A stretch of 64,000 nt of DNA from Catalinimonas alkaloidigena. GTDB lineage: Bacteria; Bacteroidota; Bacteroidia; Cytophagales; Flexibacteraceae. The number at the start of each line of letters is the position of its first letter. Position 1 is the stretch's first letter. The translations under genes were made by a program, and so were the position numbers. Below the pieces are notes generated by a model that saw nothing but the letters and a program-made list of their open reading frames with translations, had not been told where the DNA came from and made no database searches. The DNA is taken from NCBI RefSeq assembly GCF_900100765.1, contig NZ_FNFO01000009.1, positions 277,318-341,317 on the forward strand. Direction: 5' to 3'. Below are positions 1 to 7,680 of the stretch, piece by piece.

Positions 1-1260
1 GTCTTGGTCGAAATCGCGGGCTACAGCGCGGTTGGCCCCGTTCTGTGCGAAAAACCAAGCCTCGTTAAAATGATTCGTACCGTCGTTCAGGTACAGACGA
101 ATGCCGTGGTATGGCTTCAGGATGGGAGAGTAGTCGCCGTTGTCGCCGTTGGTCACCAGCAGATCGTGGTATCCGTCCTGGTCGAAATCGACCCACTCGA
201 AGCCGGTCGAGCCCCACGAGGGCGGAAACCGCAGCAGACGCTCTTCGCGGAATCGGCCATTGCCTTCGTTGTGGTATAGGTAAAAACCTTCGTCGCCCTG
301 GGCCATCAGCGCCAGGATGTCGGGACGCTGGTCGCCATCGAGGTCCGTCACCACCGTTTTGATGGCTCCCGGCAGCGGACGCAGGGTGTGGGCGGTAAAC
401 GAACTGTCGGCCTGCTGTTCGTACCAGCTCAGGTGGCCGGTCCGGTACCCGAAGTTGCACACCACCAGGTCGGTCCGCCCGTCGGCGTTCAGGTCAGCAT
501 AAGAGGTGTGTACGGGTCGTTGCAATGAGGGAGCCAGCGGGCGACTGTCCCACCCTTCGGCACCGTCCGGTCGCGGAAACAACATGGCGGCAAAGCCTTT
601 CGGGAGATCGTGCGGGTGGAGGTCGCCCATCAGCGTCAGCAGTAGGGTATCGCCTCGCGTCTGCAAATCCGACAGCGGCGAGGGCAGCGGCAGCGTCCAG
701 GTTGTGCGGTCGGTTCCGTTCCAGACCGTCGTGAGGCTCCGCTGGCCCTGAATGTCGTTCGCGAAAAGGCGTTGCCGACTGGGCTCGATGTAGACCAGCG
801 AAGTGGAGGGGCGTGGGGTGCTCCAGGGCGGAACTACCGTCTGGAAGTGCGGAAGTCCCAACTGAATCGGCAGGGTGTCGGGCGACGGCAGGCGGTCGGG
901 CGCGTTGGTCAGAAAGTAATGCTTAATCTTTTCCCAGCTTTCGGCCGCCAGAAGCGGTTGGGCCGGGAAAATATTCTGCGACGCCAGCAGTTGCCCCTCT
1001 TCGTTAAGGCCGATCAGTTTTCCCCGAACGGTGTCTTCGTAGATGCCGAGTCGGTAGCCCATCTGAGGCAGCACCGACGCGCGCCACGTCGCTTTGTCGA
1101 GTAAATCGGGCGACGGCAGTGGGTGGCATCCCTGGCAGTAGCGTTCGGCGAGTTGTTGGCCGCTGAGCATCACCTCGTCGGTCGGCTTGCGGCGCGACTG
1201 GCAGGTGATCAGAAGAAGGAGGCCGGCCCCCAGGAGCCAGCTCCAGCGAAAGATCCTCAT
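1..1260 (-). CDS. Lipoprotein with CxxCH haem motif and FG-GAP/VCBS repeats (partial, C-terminus beyond window)
   Basis: The reading frame is open from ATG at 1260 to the left edge (420 codons, no stop). The first 20 residues form a lipoprotein signal ending LLLLITC, so Cys20 is probably lipidated after export. A c-type haem motif, YCQGCH, follows at residues 41-46. From about residue 190 the protein has FG-GAP/VCBS-like blades with Asp-rich calcium-loop motifs such as DLNADGRTD, DLDGDQRPD and DFDQDGYHD, typical of an extracellular beta-propeller. The likely product is a surface or periplasmic propeller carrying a haem-binding N-terminus. The function is unknown. Related FG-GAP proteins occur widely in Bacteroidota and Planctomycetota. 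The frame, signal and motif are seen directly; haem attachment is inferred. Confidence 0.85.
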   Translation of the reverse strand, partial: MRIFRWSWLLGAGLLLLITCQSRRKPTDEVMLSGQQLAERYCQGCHPLPSPDLLDKATWRASVLPQMGYRLGIYEDTVRGKLIGLNEEGQLLASQNIFPAQPLLAAESWEKIKHYFLTNAPDRLPSPDTLPIQLGLPHFQTVVPPWSTPRPSTSLVYIEPSRQRLFANDIQGQRSLTTVWNGTDRTTWTLPLPSPLSDLQTRGDTLLLTLMGDLHPHDLPKGFAAMLFPRPDGAEGWDSRPLAPSLQRPVHTSYADLNADGRTDLVVCNFGYRTGHLSWYEQQADSSFTAHTLRPLPGAIKTVVTDLDGDQRPDILALMAQGDEGFYLYHNEGNGRFREERLLRFPPSWGSTGFEWVDFDQDGYHDLLVTNGDNGDYSPILKPYHGIRLYLNDGTNHFNEAWFFAQNGANRAVARDFDQD

Positions 1261-1434
1261 GCAAGTAAGTTCGGTTGCATGCCGCTTCGTCGGGCGGGCA
1301 GCATAGCGAAGCAACGCGCTACTGCCCGGCAAGGCGAAACCGCATGGAGCATAAAAAAGGGAAGTTACAGGCTCGGAAGCTGATTTGGAAGCGCGCCGTG
1401 CGTTCAGGACCGTTTTTCGGAGGCGTTCTGTGTC

Positions 1435-2073
1435 CTACAACGCCACCAGACCTTGCCGCAGGGCAAACAACGCCAGGCCTACGCCATTGCGGGCCCCCGT
1501 TTTGCGTAGCAGTTGCAGCCGGTGCTTTTCAACCGTACGTACACTTCTCGAAAGTTCCTGCGCAATTTCTTTGTTGCTTTTCTCCGCACAAATCAGGCGC
1601 AACAGTTGCGTTTCTTCCTCGGTAAGTTCTACGCCATCCGTCTGCGAATCGATTGGGTGCAGAAGTTCGTTGCGGAGCGCTCGGGTCACGTACTCGGTGG
1701 CGTAGATTCTGCCGTTCAGCACCGACACCAGCGCCTCTTGCAGTTCGTTGGGTTCGGCATCTTTCAGCAGGTAGCCGTCGGCTCCCGACCGGATGGCATT
1801 GATGATGTATTCGTCCTCGTCGTGCATCGAGATGATGATAATCTTCACCTCCGGGTGCGTCGCTTTGATCTGTTCGGTCAGCGCCAGGCCGTTGGTGCCC
1901 GGCATTTCTACGTCCATCAGAATCAGGTCAGGCGGCTGCGCCATGAGTTTTTGCAGTGCTTCTCCGTTCGATGCTTCCTCTACGTGTGCTACGTTCGGGA
2001 AATCGCGAATGATAGAAGCTAACCCACGGCGGAACAGGGTGTGATCATCGACCAACACAATAGTTGAGCTCAT
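1435..2073 (-). CDS. NarL/FixJ-family response regulator (orphan)
   Basis: This 212-residue cytoplasmic regulator has an N-terminal receiver domain with the acidic pair D9/D10, phospho-acceptor D54 (LILMDVEMPG), S82 and K104 (GYLLKD). A LuxR-type helix-turn-helix at about 145-207 contains SNKEIAQELSRSVRTVEKHR. It should bind DNA after phosphorylation by a histidine kinase, but no kinase gene lies beside it; the kinase at 4188 pairs with the OmpR regulator at 3493. The ATG at 2073 is preceded by an AT-rich leader with no Shine-Dalgarno sequence. The gene is followed on the same strand, after 174 bp, by the VCBS lipoprotein, a possible target or operon partner. Confidence 0.93.
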   Translation of the reverse strand: MSSTIVLVDDHTLFRRGLASIIRDFPNVAHVEEASNGEALQKLMAQPPDLILMDVEMPGTNGLALTEQIKATHPEVKIIIISMHDEDEYIINAIRSGADGYLLKDAEPNELQEALVSVLNGRIYATEYVTRALRNELLHPIDSQTDGVELTEEETQLLRLICAEKSNKEIAQELSRSVRTVEKHRLQLLRKTGARNGVGLALFALRQGLVAL

Positions 2074-2373
2074 ATACTAATAAACAAGTTCCATGAGCTT
2101 ACATCTCCCTCTCTCTTGGTATAGTGGTGTATAGCTCGGAAATCGGATACGTTTTAAGTGACCAATTTCATAATTTTTTTTGATTAAGTCGTCATGATCA
2201 GGGGCTTTCGGTTCGTTTTTCCGAAAGTTTCTGGGATGGTCCGTTCGGTTTTTACGCCAGGCCTGTCGTAGAATCCCCCTGCCCGCCATCTATTACTACG
2301 CCACAGGCCGCGATGGCTTTCTATTGCCCCGTTTGGTTCCTAACTTTCTTAAAATAAATACCAAACTTTTCGC
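2074..2373. other. Divergent intergenic region
   Basis: This 300-bp stretch separates the leftward NarL-type regulator from the rightward unknown gene, so it must hold promoters for both. It is AT-richer than the flanks, with a T8 run near 2175. I see no clear TAnnTTTG element with a matching -33, no inverted repeat and no convincing small gene. Confidence 0.5.
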
Positions 2374-3282
2374 ATGGCCATCGGTTTTCAGCTTCCTTTT
2401 TATGCCCAACCGGCCAGCCCACTGTTGCAGTGGACGGTCGCCCGGTTGGGTCATGTTGCGTTGGCCGGCCTTTTGCCCGCGCGTGCCGGTGCGCCGGGCG
2501 CCGGTGCGCCGGGCGAAGACTTTGCGCAGCACTATTACCGGCTGGTCGAGATGATTCCCAACTACGCCCCGATCGATGCGCAAACGCTTCTGTATTACGA
2601 CACCAACCTGCAGCGCCACCGCGCCCAACTGGATTCGCACTGCGCGTGGCATCACACGTACGAAATGTACCTGCTGCTTGTGTTTACGGAGCTTTACCTG
2701 GACGCCTATTTTTCCAACCCCCAGGCGCTCCGCGACGCCCTCAATCGCTACAACTGGTACCGCCACAAAGCGTCGCTGTACCCGCTCGATGAGTTGCGGT
2801 GCTTATCGTTTAGCGGCGTAGACGAAACCAGCCTGTCGTGGCTGATGCACATGAACCTGATGCAGTACCGGCATTACCTGCACCGGCACAACCGGGAAGA
2901 CGAAGTGCAGCGCACCATTCTCCTGGTCAGGGACGAAACCCACCAGCAAATGCACTTGCGGCAGATGCAGGGCCGTCGCATCAAAGCGAAGCCCTTCGCC
3001 GAAACTCAGCCGGATTTTTTCGAGCATCGGACCGTGGAGGTCATGAGGTTCGATCGTCTGAACGAAATCAAATGCCCGAATGCCTTCCGCAAACTGGCGG
3101 CCGAAAGTTTGCTATTGATTGATTCCAAGGGACATACTACCGGAAAAAGTCGTCCGGGACATCGCGGATTCGTCTTCGAATACAGTCAGGAGCCGATGCT
3201 GGTCGATGCGACACCAGAAGCAGAAGCACTGGCTTGTGCCCGGGGCGAAGGCTTTCGTCTGGCCGACCACGCCCTGCCGTAA
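2374..3282 (+). CDS. Hypothetical protein, 302 aa
   Basis: I do not recognise this family. The ATG at 2374 has an AT-rich leader typical of the organism. Residues 1-47 are hydrophobic and Gly/Ala/Pro-rich and include a 15-bp tandem duplication encoding AGAPG twice (residues 38-47). The body (about 50-240) is rich in Tyr, His, Trp and Leu and looks alpha-helical (for example HHTYEMYLLLVFTELYLD). There is no obvious catalytic motif and no clean signal peptide. The last 60 residues are Gly/Ala/Glu-rich. It stands alone between the divergent NarL regulator and the OmpR regulator 210 bp downstream. Length and lack of overlap support a real gene. Confidence 0.7.
   Translation: MAIGFQLPFYAQPASPLLQWTVARLGHVALAGLLPARAGAPGAGAPGEDFAQHYYRLVEMIPNYAPIDAQTLLYYDTNLQRHRAQLDSHCAWHHTYEMYLLLVFTELYLDAYFSNPQALRDALNRYNWYRHKASLYPLDELRCLSFSGVDETSLSWLMHMNLMQYRHYLHRHNREDEVQRTILLVRDETHQQMHLRQMQGRRIKAKPFAETQPDFFEHRTVEVMRFDRLNEIKCPNAFRKLAAESLLLIDSKGHTTGKSRPGHRGFVFEYSQEPMLVDATPEAEALACARGEGFRLADHALP
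2485..2514 (+). repeat. 15-bp perfect tandem repeat within a coding region
   Basis: GCCGGTGCGCCGGGC occurs twice head to tail, at 2485-2499 and 2500-2514. It is in frame with the unknown gene and encodes AGAPG-AGAPG. Such a unit could expand or contract by slippage without changing the frame. Confidence 0.9.
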
Positions 3283-3371
3283 GGTTTTCATCCTGCCTAC
3301 CTCGTACGGTCGGCAGCTCATCCGCTCTGGCATTACTGCGTCACTACCTGCCAGAACTTCGTGTCTCGCCG

Positions 3372-3400
3372 AAGGGCCGTCGTCCACACCGACGGCCCTT
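3372..3400. other. Perfect 11-bp stem-loop without T-tract
   Basis: AAGGGCCGTCG (3372-3382) and CGACGGCCCTT (3390-3400) are perfect complements around a 7-nt loop. The element sits 90 bp past the unknown gene and 93 bp before the OmpR-type regulator. No T-run follows on either strand, so it is not a classical intrinsic terminator. It could be a Rho-independent-like pause, an RNA-processing element or an operator. Confidence 0.55.
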
Positions 3401-3492
3401 GCGGGGTTAAAGTGGCCTGCTCCAGCGGCATCGGGCGGTGGCATCCGGCCAAAAATCCTAACTTTAGCCCATTCCGAATTCTTTTTTAAGCT

Positions 3493-4176
3493 ATGAAGAT
3501 TCTGGTGGTGGAAGATGAACCACGCCTCGCGCAGTTTATCCGGCAAGGACTGGAGGAGTTTAGCTTTAGTGTCGATCTCGCGTACGACGGGTTGGAAGGA
3601 CAAGCGAAAATTGATGCCCAGCCGTACGACGTGCTGGTGCTGGACGTCAACCTGCCCAAACTCACCGGGTTTGAGTTGTGTCGGCAATTGCGCGTCCGGA
3701 ACGTAACGACGCCTGTCCTGATGCTGACTGCCCTGGATGCCACGGACGACAAGCTGACGGGCTTCGACGCCGGGGCCGACGATTACCTCACCAAGCCCTT
3801 CGAGTTACGCGAACTGGCGGCTCGCCTGAAAGCCCTCTACCAGCGCAGTAGTCGGCAGAGCCCCATGCCGTCCAACGTGCTACGGGCGGGCGATCTGGAA
3901 ATGAACCTCGACGAACATACGGTCATGCGGGCGGGCAGGAAGATCGACCTGACGGCCAAAGAGTTTTCGTTGCTGGAGTATTTTCTCCGGAACCAGAACA
4001 AAGTGGTTTCGCGCGCCGACATTGCCGGTAAAGTCTGGGACATCCACTTCGATACGGGGACGAACGTAATCGACGTGTACGTCAATTTCCTGCGGAAAAA
4101 AGTCGACAAAGCGTTTTCGCGCAAGCTGATCCACACGGTCACCGGCGTGGGCTACGTATTGCGCGAAGAAGCCTAG
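3493..4176 (+). CDS. OmpR/PhoB-family response regulator
   Basis: This 227-residue DNA-binding response regulator has a receiver domain with acidic residues E7/D8, phospho-acceptor D51 (VLVLDVNLP), T79 and K101 (YLTKPFE). A winged-helix output domain covers about 130-225 (DLTAKEFSLLEYFLRNQ ... VDVYVNFLRKKVD-like ... TVTGVGYVLR). It is followed 11 bp later by its sensor kinase, so the two form a two-component operon. Overall pattern and pairing resemble the CusR/CopR heavy-metal branch, but no metal-transport genes are adjacent, so the stimulus is unassigned. Confidence 0.95.
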   Translation: MKILVVEDEPRLAQFIRQGLEEFSFSVDLAYDGLEGQAKIDAQPYDVLVLDVNLPKLTGFELCRQLRVRNVTTPVLMLTALDATDDKLTGFDAGADDYLTKPFELRELAARLKALYQRSSRQSPMPSNVLRAGDLEMNLDEHTVMRAGRKIDLTAKEFSLLEYFLRNQNKVVSRADIAGKVWDIHFDTGTNVIDVYVNFLRKKVDKAFSRKLIHTVTGVGYVLREEA

Positions 4177-4187
4177 ACCGGTACGGT

Positions 4188-5585
4188 ATGCAACTGCGGA
4201 GTCGCATCATTCTTCTGTTCAGCCTGAGTGTGGCGGCGGTGCTGCTGGTGTTCTCCACCAGCGTGTACGTATCGTTCGCGCTGTTCCGCAAGCATGAGTT
4301 TCGCGATCGGTTGCGTGCGCAGGCCTACGCGGTGGCCGCGCTGTTTTTCGATGCCGACGAAATGGACCTGAACCGGTTTCAGTACACGGACAAAAACCGG
4401 TTGCCCGACATCCGCGACGAGACCATTCAGGTGTACGATAAGGAGCTGCGGCTGATCTACAGCAACGTCACCCATCCGCCCGAGCTGTCCGACGTGTTTC
4501 TGAACACCATCCGGGCGCGCCACGACGGCTACCTGGTCCGGGCCGACGCCGAGTTTCTGGGCATTTCTTATCCTTACCACGGGCAAGAGTACCGCGTGGT
4601 GCTGTCGGCGTACGACCATTATGGATTTTCGAAGCTGAATTACCTGGCCGAGGCGCTGGGGTTTGCCTGGGTGATTTGCGCCAGCGCCGCCGCTCTGCTC
4701 AGTTGGTATTTTGCCCGAAGCGCCCTGCGACCGTTGCACAAAATGGCCGATCAGGCCGAGCGCATCAGCGGCCGGAACCTGAACCTGCGTCTGCCGCCCC
4801 GCGAGCGAAGCGATGAGCTGGGACAACTGACCGTGACGTTTAACCACATGCTGGACCGCCTGGAGGAAGCCTTCCGGGCACAGCGCGACTTTGTCGCCCA
4901 CGCTTCGCACGAGATTCGCACCCCGCTCAGCCTGCTGAACAGCCAGATCGAGATCGCCCTGTTGAAAGACCGGACTTCCGACGAATACCGACAGGCGCTG
5001 GAGCAGATGCATCAGGACGTGCGTGGACTCACTTCGCTTACGAATAGTCTGCTTACGCTCACCAAAGTGAGTGCGGAAGCCATTTCCGTACCTTTTACAA
5101 TGGTGGAGATCGACGACCTGCTCTGGCAGACACGGCACGAACTGGTCCAGAAACATCCGGAGTATAGCGTCAGCATGACGTTCGGTGAGATTGCGGAACG
5201 CGACGCTCCTTCGACCGTGCAGGGTAACGAAGCTTTACTGCGCAGTGCGTTTCTGAACCTGATGGAAAACGCCTGCAAGTATTCGGCCGACCACCGGTGC
5301 CACCTGTTTCTGCGCGCTGACCGCGTGCTCGAAGTACGGGTGCAGGACCACGGCATCGGGATTCCGACGAACGACCTGGCACACTTGTTTAAGCCTTTTT
5401 TCCGCGCCTCGAATGCACAACCTGCCGCCCGGGGGCACGGCATTGGGTTGGCGCTCGTGCAAAAAATCATCGACCTGCACGGCGGGTCCATTGCCGTAAA
5501 TTCTACGTTGGGGCAGGGGACTACCTTCACGGTGCTGCTGCCTCTGGCCGATGTAGCGGTGGTCATGGCGGAGGGAGAAGAGTAA
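4188..5585 (+). CDS. Membrane sensor histidine kinase (HAMP-HisKA-HATPase)
   Basis: This is the 465-residue partner of the OmpR regulator just upstream. The order is TM1 at about 8-30, a periplasmic sensor region of some 120 residues, TM2 at about 152-172, then a HAMP linker at about 175-227. The dimerisation/phosphorylation domain carries H240 (HASHEIRTPLSLL). The ATP-binding domain has an N box (LMENACKYS, about 358), a G1 box (DHGIGIP, about 387) and a G2 box (GHGIGLALV, about 418). All catalytic motifs are intact. It autophosphorylates His and passes the phosphate to D51 of the regulator. The ATG at 4188 directly precedes the membrane segment. Confidence 0.95.
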   Translation: MQLRSRIILLFSLSVAAVLLVFSTSVYVSFALFRKHEFRDRLRAQAYAVAALFFDADEMDLNRFQYTDKNRLPDIRDETIQVYDKELRLIYSNVTHPPELSDVFLNTIRARHDGYLVRADAEFLGISYPYHGQEYRVVLSAYDHYGFSKLNYLAEALGFAWVICASAAALLSWYFARSALRPLHKMADQAERISGRNLNLRLPPRERSDELGQLTVTFNHMLDRLEEAFRAQRDFVAHASHEIRTPLSLLNSQIEIALLKDRTSDEYRQALEQMHQDVRGLTSLTNSLLTLTKVSAEAISVPFTMVEIDDLLWQTRHELVQKHPEYSVSMTFGEIAERDAPSTVQGNEALLRSAFLNLMENACKYSADHRCHLFLRADRVLEVRVQDHGIGIPTNDLAHLFKPFFRASNAQPAARGHGIGLALVQKIIDLHGGSIAVNSTLGQGTTFTVLLPLADVAVVMAEGEE

Positions 5586-5593
5586 CAACCCCC

Positions 5594-6040
5594 TTAGCCT
5601 TCAGCACAGCGACGTAGCACGGTTGCGGTCCAATGCGCATCCGTGGCCGCGACGATCACCGTCCGAAATCCGAACCGTTCGCCTTCCTGCGCTACGCCCC
5701 GCGAATCGTCCACGTGCAGGTCGATGCCGAACGCAGGCGGATATTTGGAATACAGCCGCTTGCGGGTGCCCAACTCCCGGTCGTGCCGCTTTTGGTTGAT
5801 GATGCGCTCTACGCGGAGGCCATACGTCCAAAACATCCACCGGATGGCCCGTGGCGGCCGAAACGAAGTGGTGTAAATGCAAAGATGGTGGCCGTCGGCT
5901 TGCAGTGTCCGAAAGAGCAACACAGTGCCCTGCCGAAGCTTTTCGATGCCCATCCAGCGTTGCCCAATCGTCTGCGGTTCGGTAGGAAAGCGCTTGGCGC
6001 TGGGGATCAGGGTGTCGTCGAGGTCGAAGGAAATTAGCAT
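5594..6040 (-). CDS. HAD-superfamily hydrolase
   Basis: This 148-residue protein opens with the HAD nucleophile motif DLDDTLIP (residues 6-13, D6 nucleophile and D8 acid/base). Motif II is probably YTTSFR at about 56-61, and the late acidic motif is VDDS near residue 111. There is little room for a cap domain, so it is a minimal HAD fold. The substrate cannot be told from sequence. It converges on the sensor kinase with 8 bp between stop codons, and the MFS gene lies 51 bp upstream on the same strand. Confidence 0.85.
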   Translation of the reverse strand: MLISFDLDDTLIPSAKRFPTEPQTIGQRWMGIEKLRQGTVLLFRTLQADGHHLCIYTTSFRPPRAIRWMFWTYGLRVERIINQKRHDRELGTRKRLYSKYPPAFGIDLHVDDSRGVAQEGERFGFRTVIVAATDAHWTATVLRRCAEG

Positions 6041-6091
6041 GCACCGGCAGCACGCACAACAATCCTGCCACCCACCTGCCCGAAAAGCGCG

Positions 6092-7246
6092 CTAGGTTTT
6101 GACCCGTCCGATCAGAAACGAATTGCAAAGCCCCAGCACCGCGACCAGCGCAAACGACCAGCGCAGGCTGGCGGCTTCGGCAATGAAGCCGATCAGCGGC
6201 GGACCCAGCAGGAAACCTAAAAAGCCCACCGACGAGACGGCGGCCAGCGCCATACCGGGCGACATGGTTTTGGAGCGGCCCGCCGCACCATACACCAGCG
6301 GTACAATAGTCGACACCCCCATGCCCACCAGCAGGAAGCCGATGGTAGCCGTGACCAGATACGGAAAAAATACCGAGACGAGCAGCCCCGTCGTGATGAG
6401 CAGACCGTTCGTTTGAACGAGGCGTTTCGTGCCGATCCGCGCCGCCAGCCAGTCGCCGACGAAGCGTCCGCCCGCCATGGTGCTCATAAACGCCACGTAG
6501 CCCAGGGTCGTAAGGGACTCAGGTGCGTGCACTTCCTTGTGGAAATAGACACCGCTCCAGTCGAACATGGTGCCTTCGCAGATCATGCTGCAAAATGCCA
6601 CAATGCTCAGTTGCATCAGCGTACGATCAGGCCAGGCGAAGAGCGGCTGATCGGTGCCCTGGTTGATGTCCCGCGCCATGATAGAATTCTGGGACAACAG
6701 CATGAGGATTAGGGCGATGGCTCCGTTGATGCAGAAATGCGTGAAGGTCGAAAGGTCCAGGGAAATGAAGTAGCTCCCCAGCGCCGCCGCCGTAAACCCG
6801 GCCAGACTCCACAGACCATGGAACGACGACATAATCGACCGCTGGTAAAGTTCTTCCACCCCGACGGCCTGCGTGTTGACGGCAATGTTGTGAATGTTGC
6901 CCACCGTTCCGAACAGAAAAAGCGCGCCCACCAGTTGCCACGGATGGTGCACCAGCCCGATCAGCGGCAGCACCAGCGCGTACAGGGGCGCAACGATGCG
7001 TAAAATGGTCGCACTGCCGAAGCGCCCCACCAGCCAGCCCGACAGCGGAAGGCTGGTCATCAGCCCCATCGGCAGCGCCAGCAGAATGCTCCCCAGCGCA
7101 CCGTCGCTCAGGCCGAGTTGTTGCTGGATGATCGGGATGCGGCTGGCCCACGAAGCAAAAAGGAATCCTTGCAGAAAGAAAAACGCGCCCACCGCAAACC
7201 GGTGTGTTCTGCGGGAAATGGAAACCTGAGCCGTCGTAAAAAACAT
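6092..7246 (-). CDS. Major facilitator superfamily permease (YbjJ/fucose-permease-like)
   Basis: This 384-residue inner-membrane transporter has about 12 predicted helices. The N-terminal stretch FAVGAFFFLQGFLFASWASR followed by IPIIQQQLGLSDGALGSILL is typical of the YbjJ-like branch of MFS. The loop between helices 2 and 3 has the family signature GWLVGRFGSATILR. I start at ATG 7246; an in-frame TTG two codons earlier is less likely. Substrate is unknown. It is transcribed divergently from the cyd operon and may be cotranscribed with the HAD gene downstream. Confidence 0.88.
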   Translation of the reverse strand: MFFTTAQVSISRRTHRFAVGAFFFLQGFLFASWASRIPIIQQQLGLSDGALGSILLALPMGLMTSLPLSGWLVGRFGSATILRIVAPLYALVLPLIGLVHHPWQLVGALFLFGTVGNIHNIAVNTQAVGVEELYQRSIMSSFHGLWSLAGFTAAALGSYFISLDLSTFTHFCINGAIALILMLLSQNSIMARDINQGTDQPLFAWPDRTLMQLSIVAFCSMICEGTMFDWSGVYFHKEVHAPESLTTLGYVAFMSTMAGGRFVGDWLAARIGTKRLVQTNGLLITTGLLVSVFFPYLVTATIGFLLVGMGVSTIVPLVYGAAGRSKTMSPGMALAAVSSVGFLGFLLGPPLIGFIAEAASLRWSFALVAVLGLCNSFLIGRVKT

Positions 7247-7426
7247 AGACAAGGTCTTGATAAAAAGTTACTTACAAAGGTGGGTGAATTGGTGTTGCCT
7301 GGATGTAAGATCAAAATTGCAGCTTTGTCGATCAATATTCCTACCCGGATGCGTCTTTTTTACGCAATGGTTCGCGTGGCGTGTAGCAAACCTGCCGCAG
7401 AGGTAGGAGTTCTGGCGATTGGGGGG

Positions 7427-7434
7427 TACCTTTA
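7427..7434 (+). promoter_or_regulatory. Candidate -7 promoter element for the cyd cluster
   Basis: TACCTTTA at 7427-7434 matches the Bacteroidota -7 consensus TAnnTTTG at all but the last base. It lies 27 bp before the ATG of the small membrane protein that opens the cyd cluster. No convincing -33 element is visible, so this is a weak call. Confidence 0.4.
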
Positions 7435-7461
7435 GCCACGGATCTCTCTGGCGCTCTGCCT

Positions 7462-7677
7462 ATGCTACCTTCTGGTCCGAAACCGCCTTTTTTGCCCATT
7501 CAACGTCTGTTTTTGCTGGCGCTCGGCACCGCTTTTCTCTTCGCGCTGCTGTCGCGCCTGTCGCTGGGCGATGCACCTGCCGATGCATGGACCTGGAAGA
7601 AACTGCTGAAAATCGGGTTGGGGCTTGGGTTTGTGGGGGGCAGCCTTTGGATCTACCTGGCACACCGAAAAACTTGA
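7462..7677 (+). CDS. Small two-helix membrane protein preceding cydA
   Basis: This 71-residue protein has two hydrophobic segments, about 12-31 (RLFLLALGTAFLFALL) and about 47-66 (LLKIGLGLGFVGGSLWIYLA), separated by a short polar loop. It ends 3 bp before the cydA start, so it is almost certainly cotranscribed with cytochrome bd oxidase. Small membrane subunits (CydX, CydS, CydH) are known partners of this enzyme, and a DUF4492 gene often precedes cydA in Bacteroidota. This sequence does not look like DUF4492 or CydX to me. A role in oxidase assembly or stability is inferred from position only. Confidence 0.72.
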   Translation: MLPSGPKPPFLPIQRLFLLALGTAFLFALLSRLSLGDAPADAWTWKKLLKIGLGLGFVGGSLWIYLAHRKT

Positions 7678-7680
7678 GTT

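Noticed and set aside
2077..2289. 70-codon leftward frame upstream of the NarL-type regulator
   Set aside because: It fills the divergent promoter region, has random-like basic composition and no family pattern.
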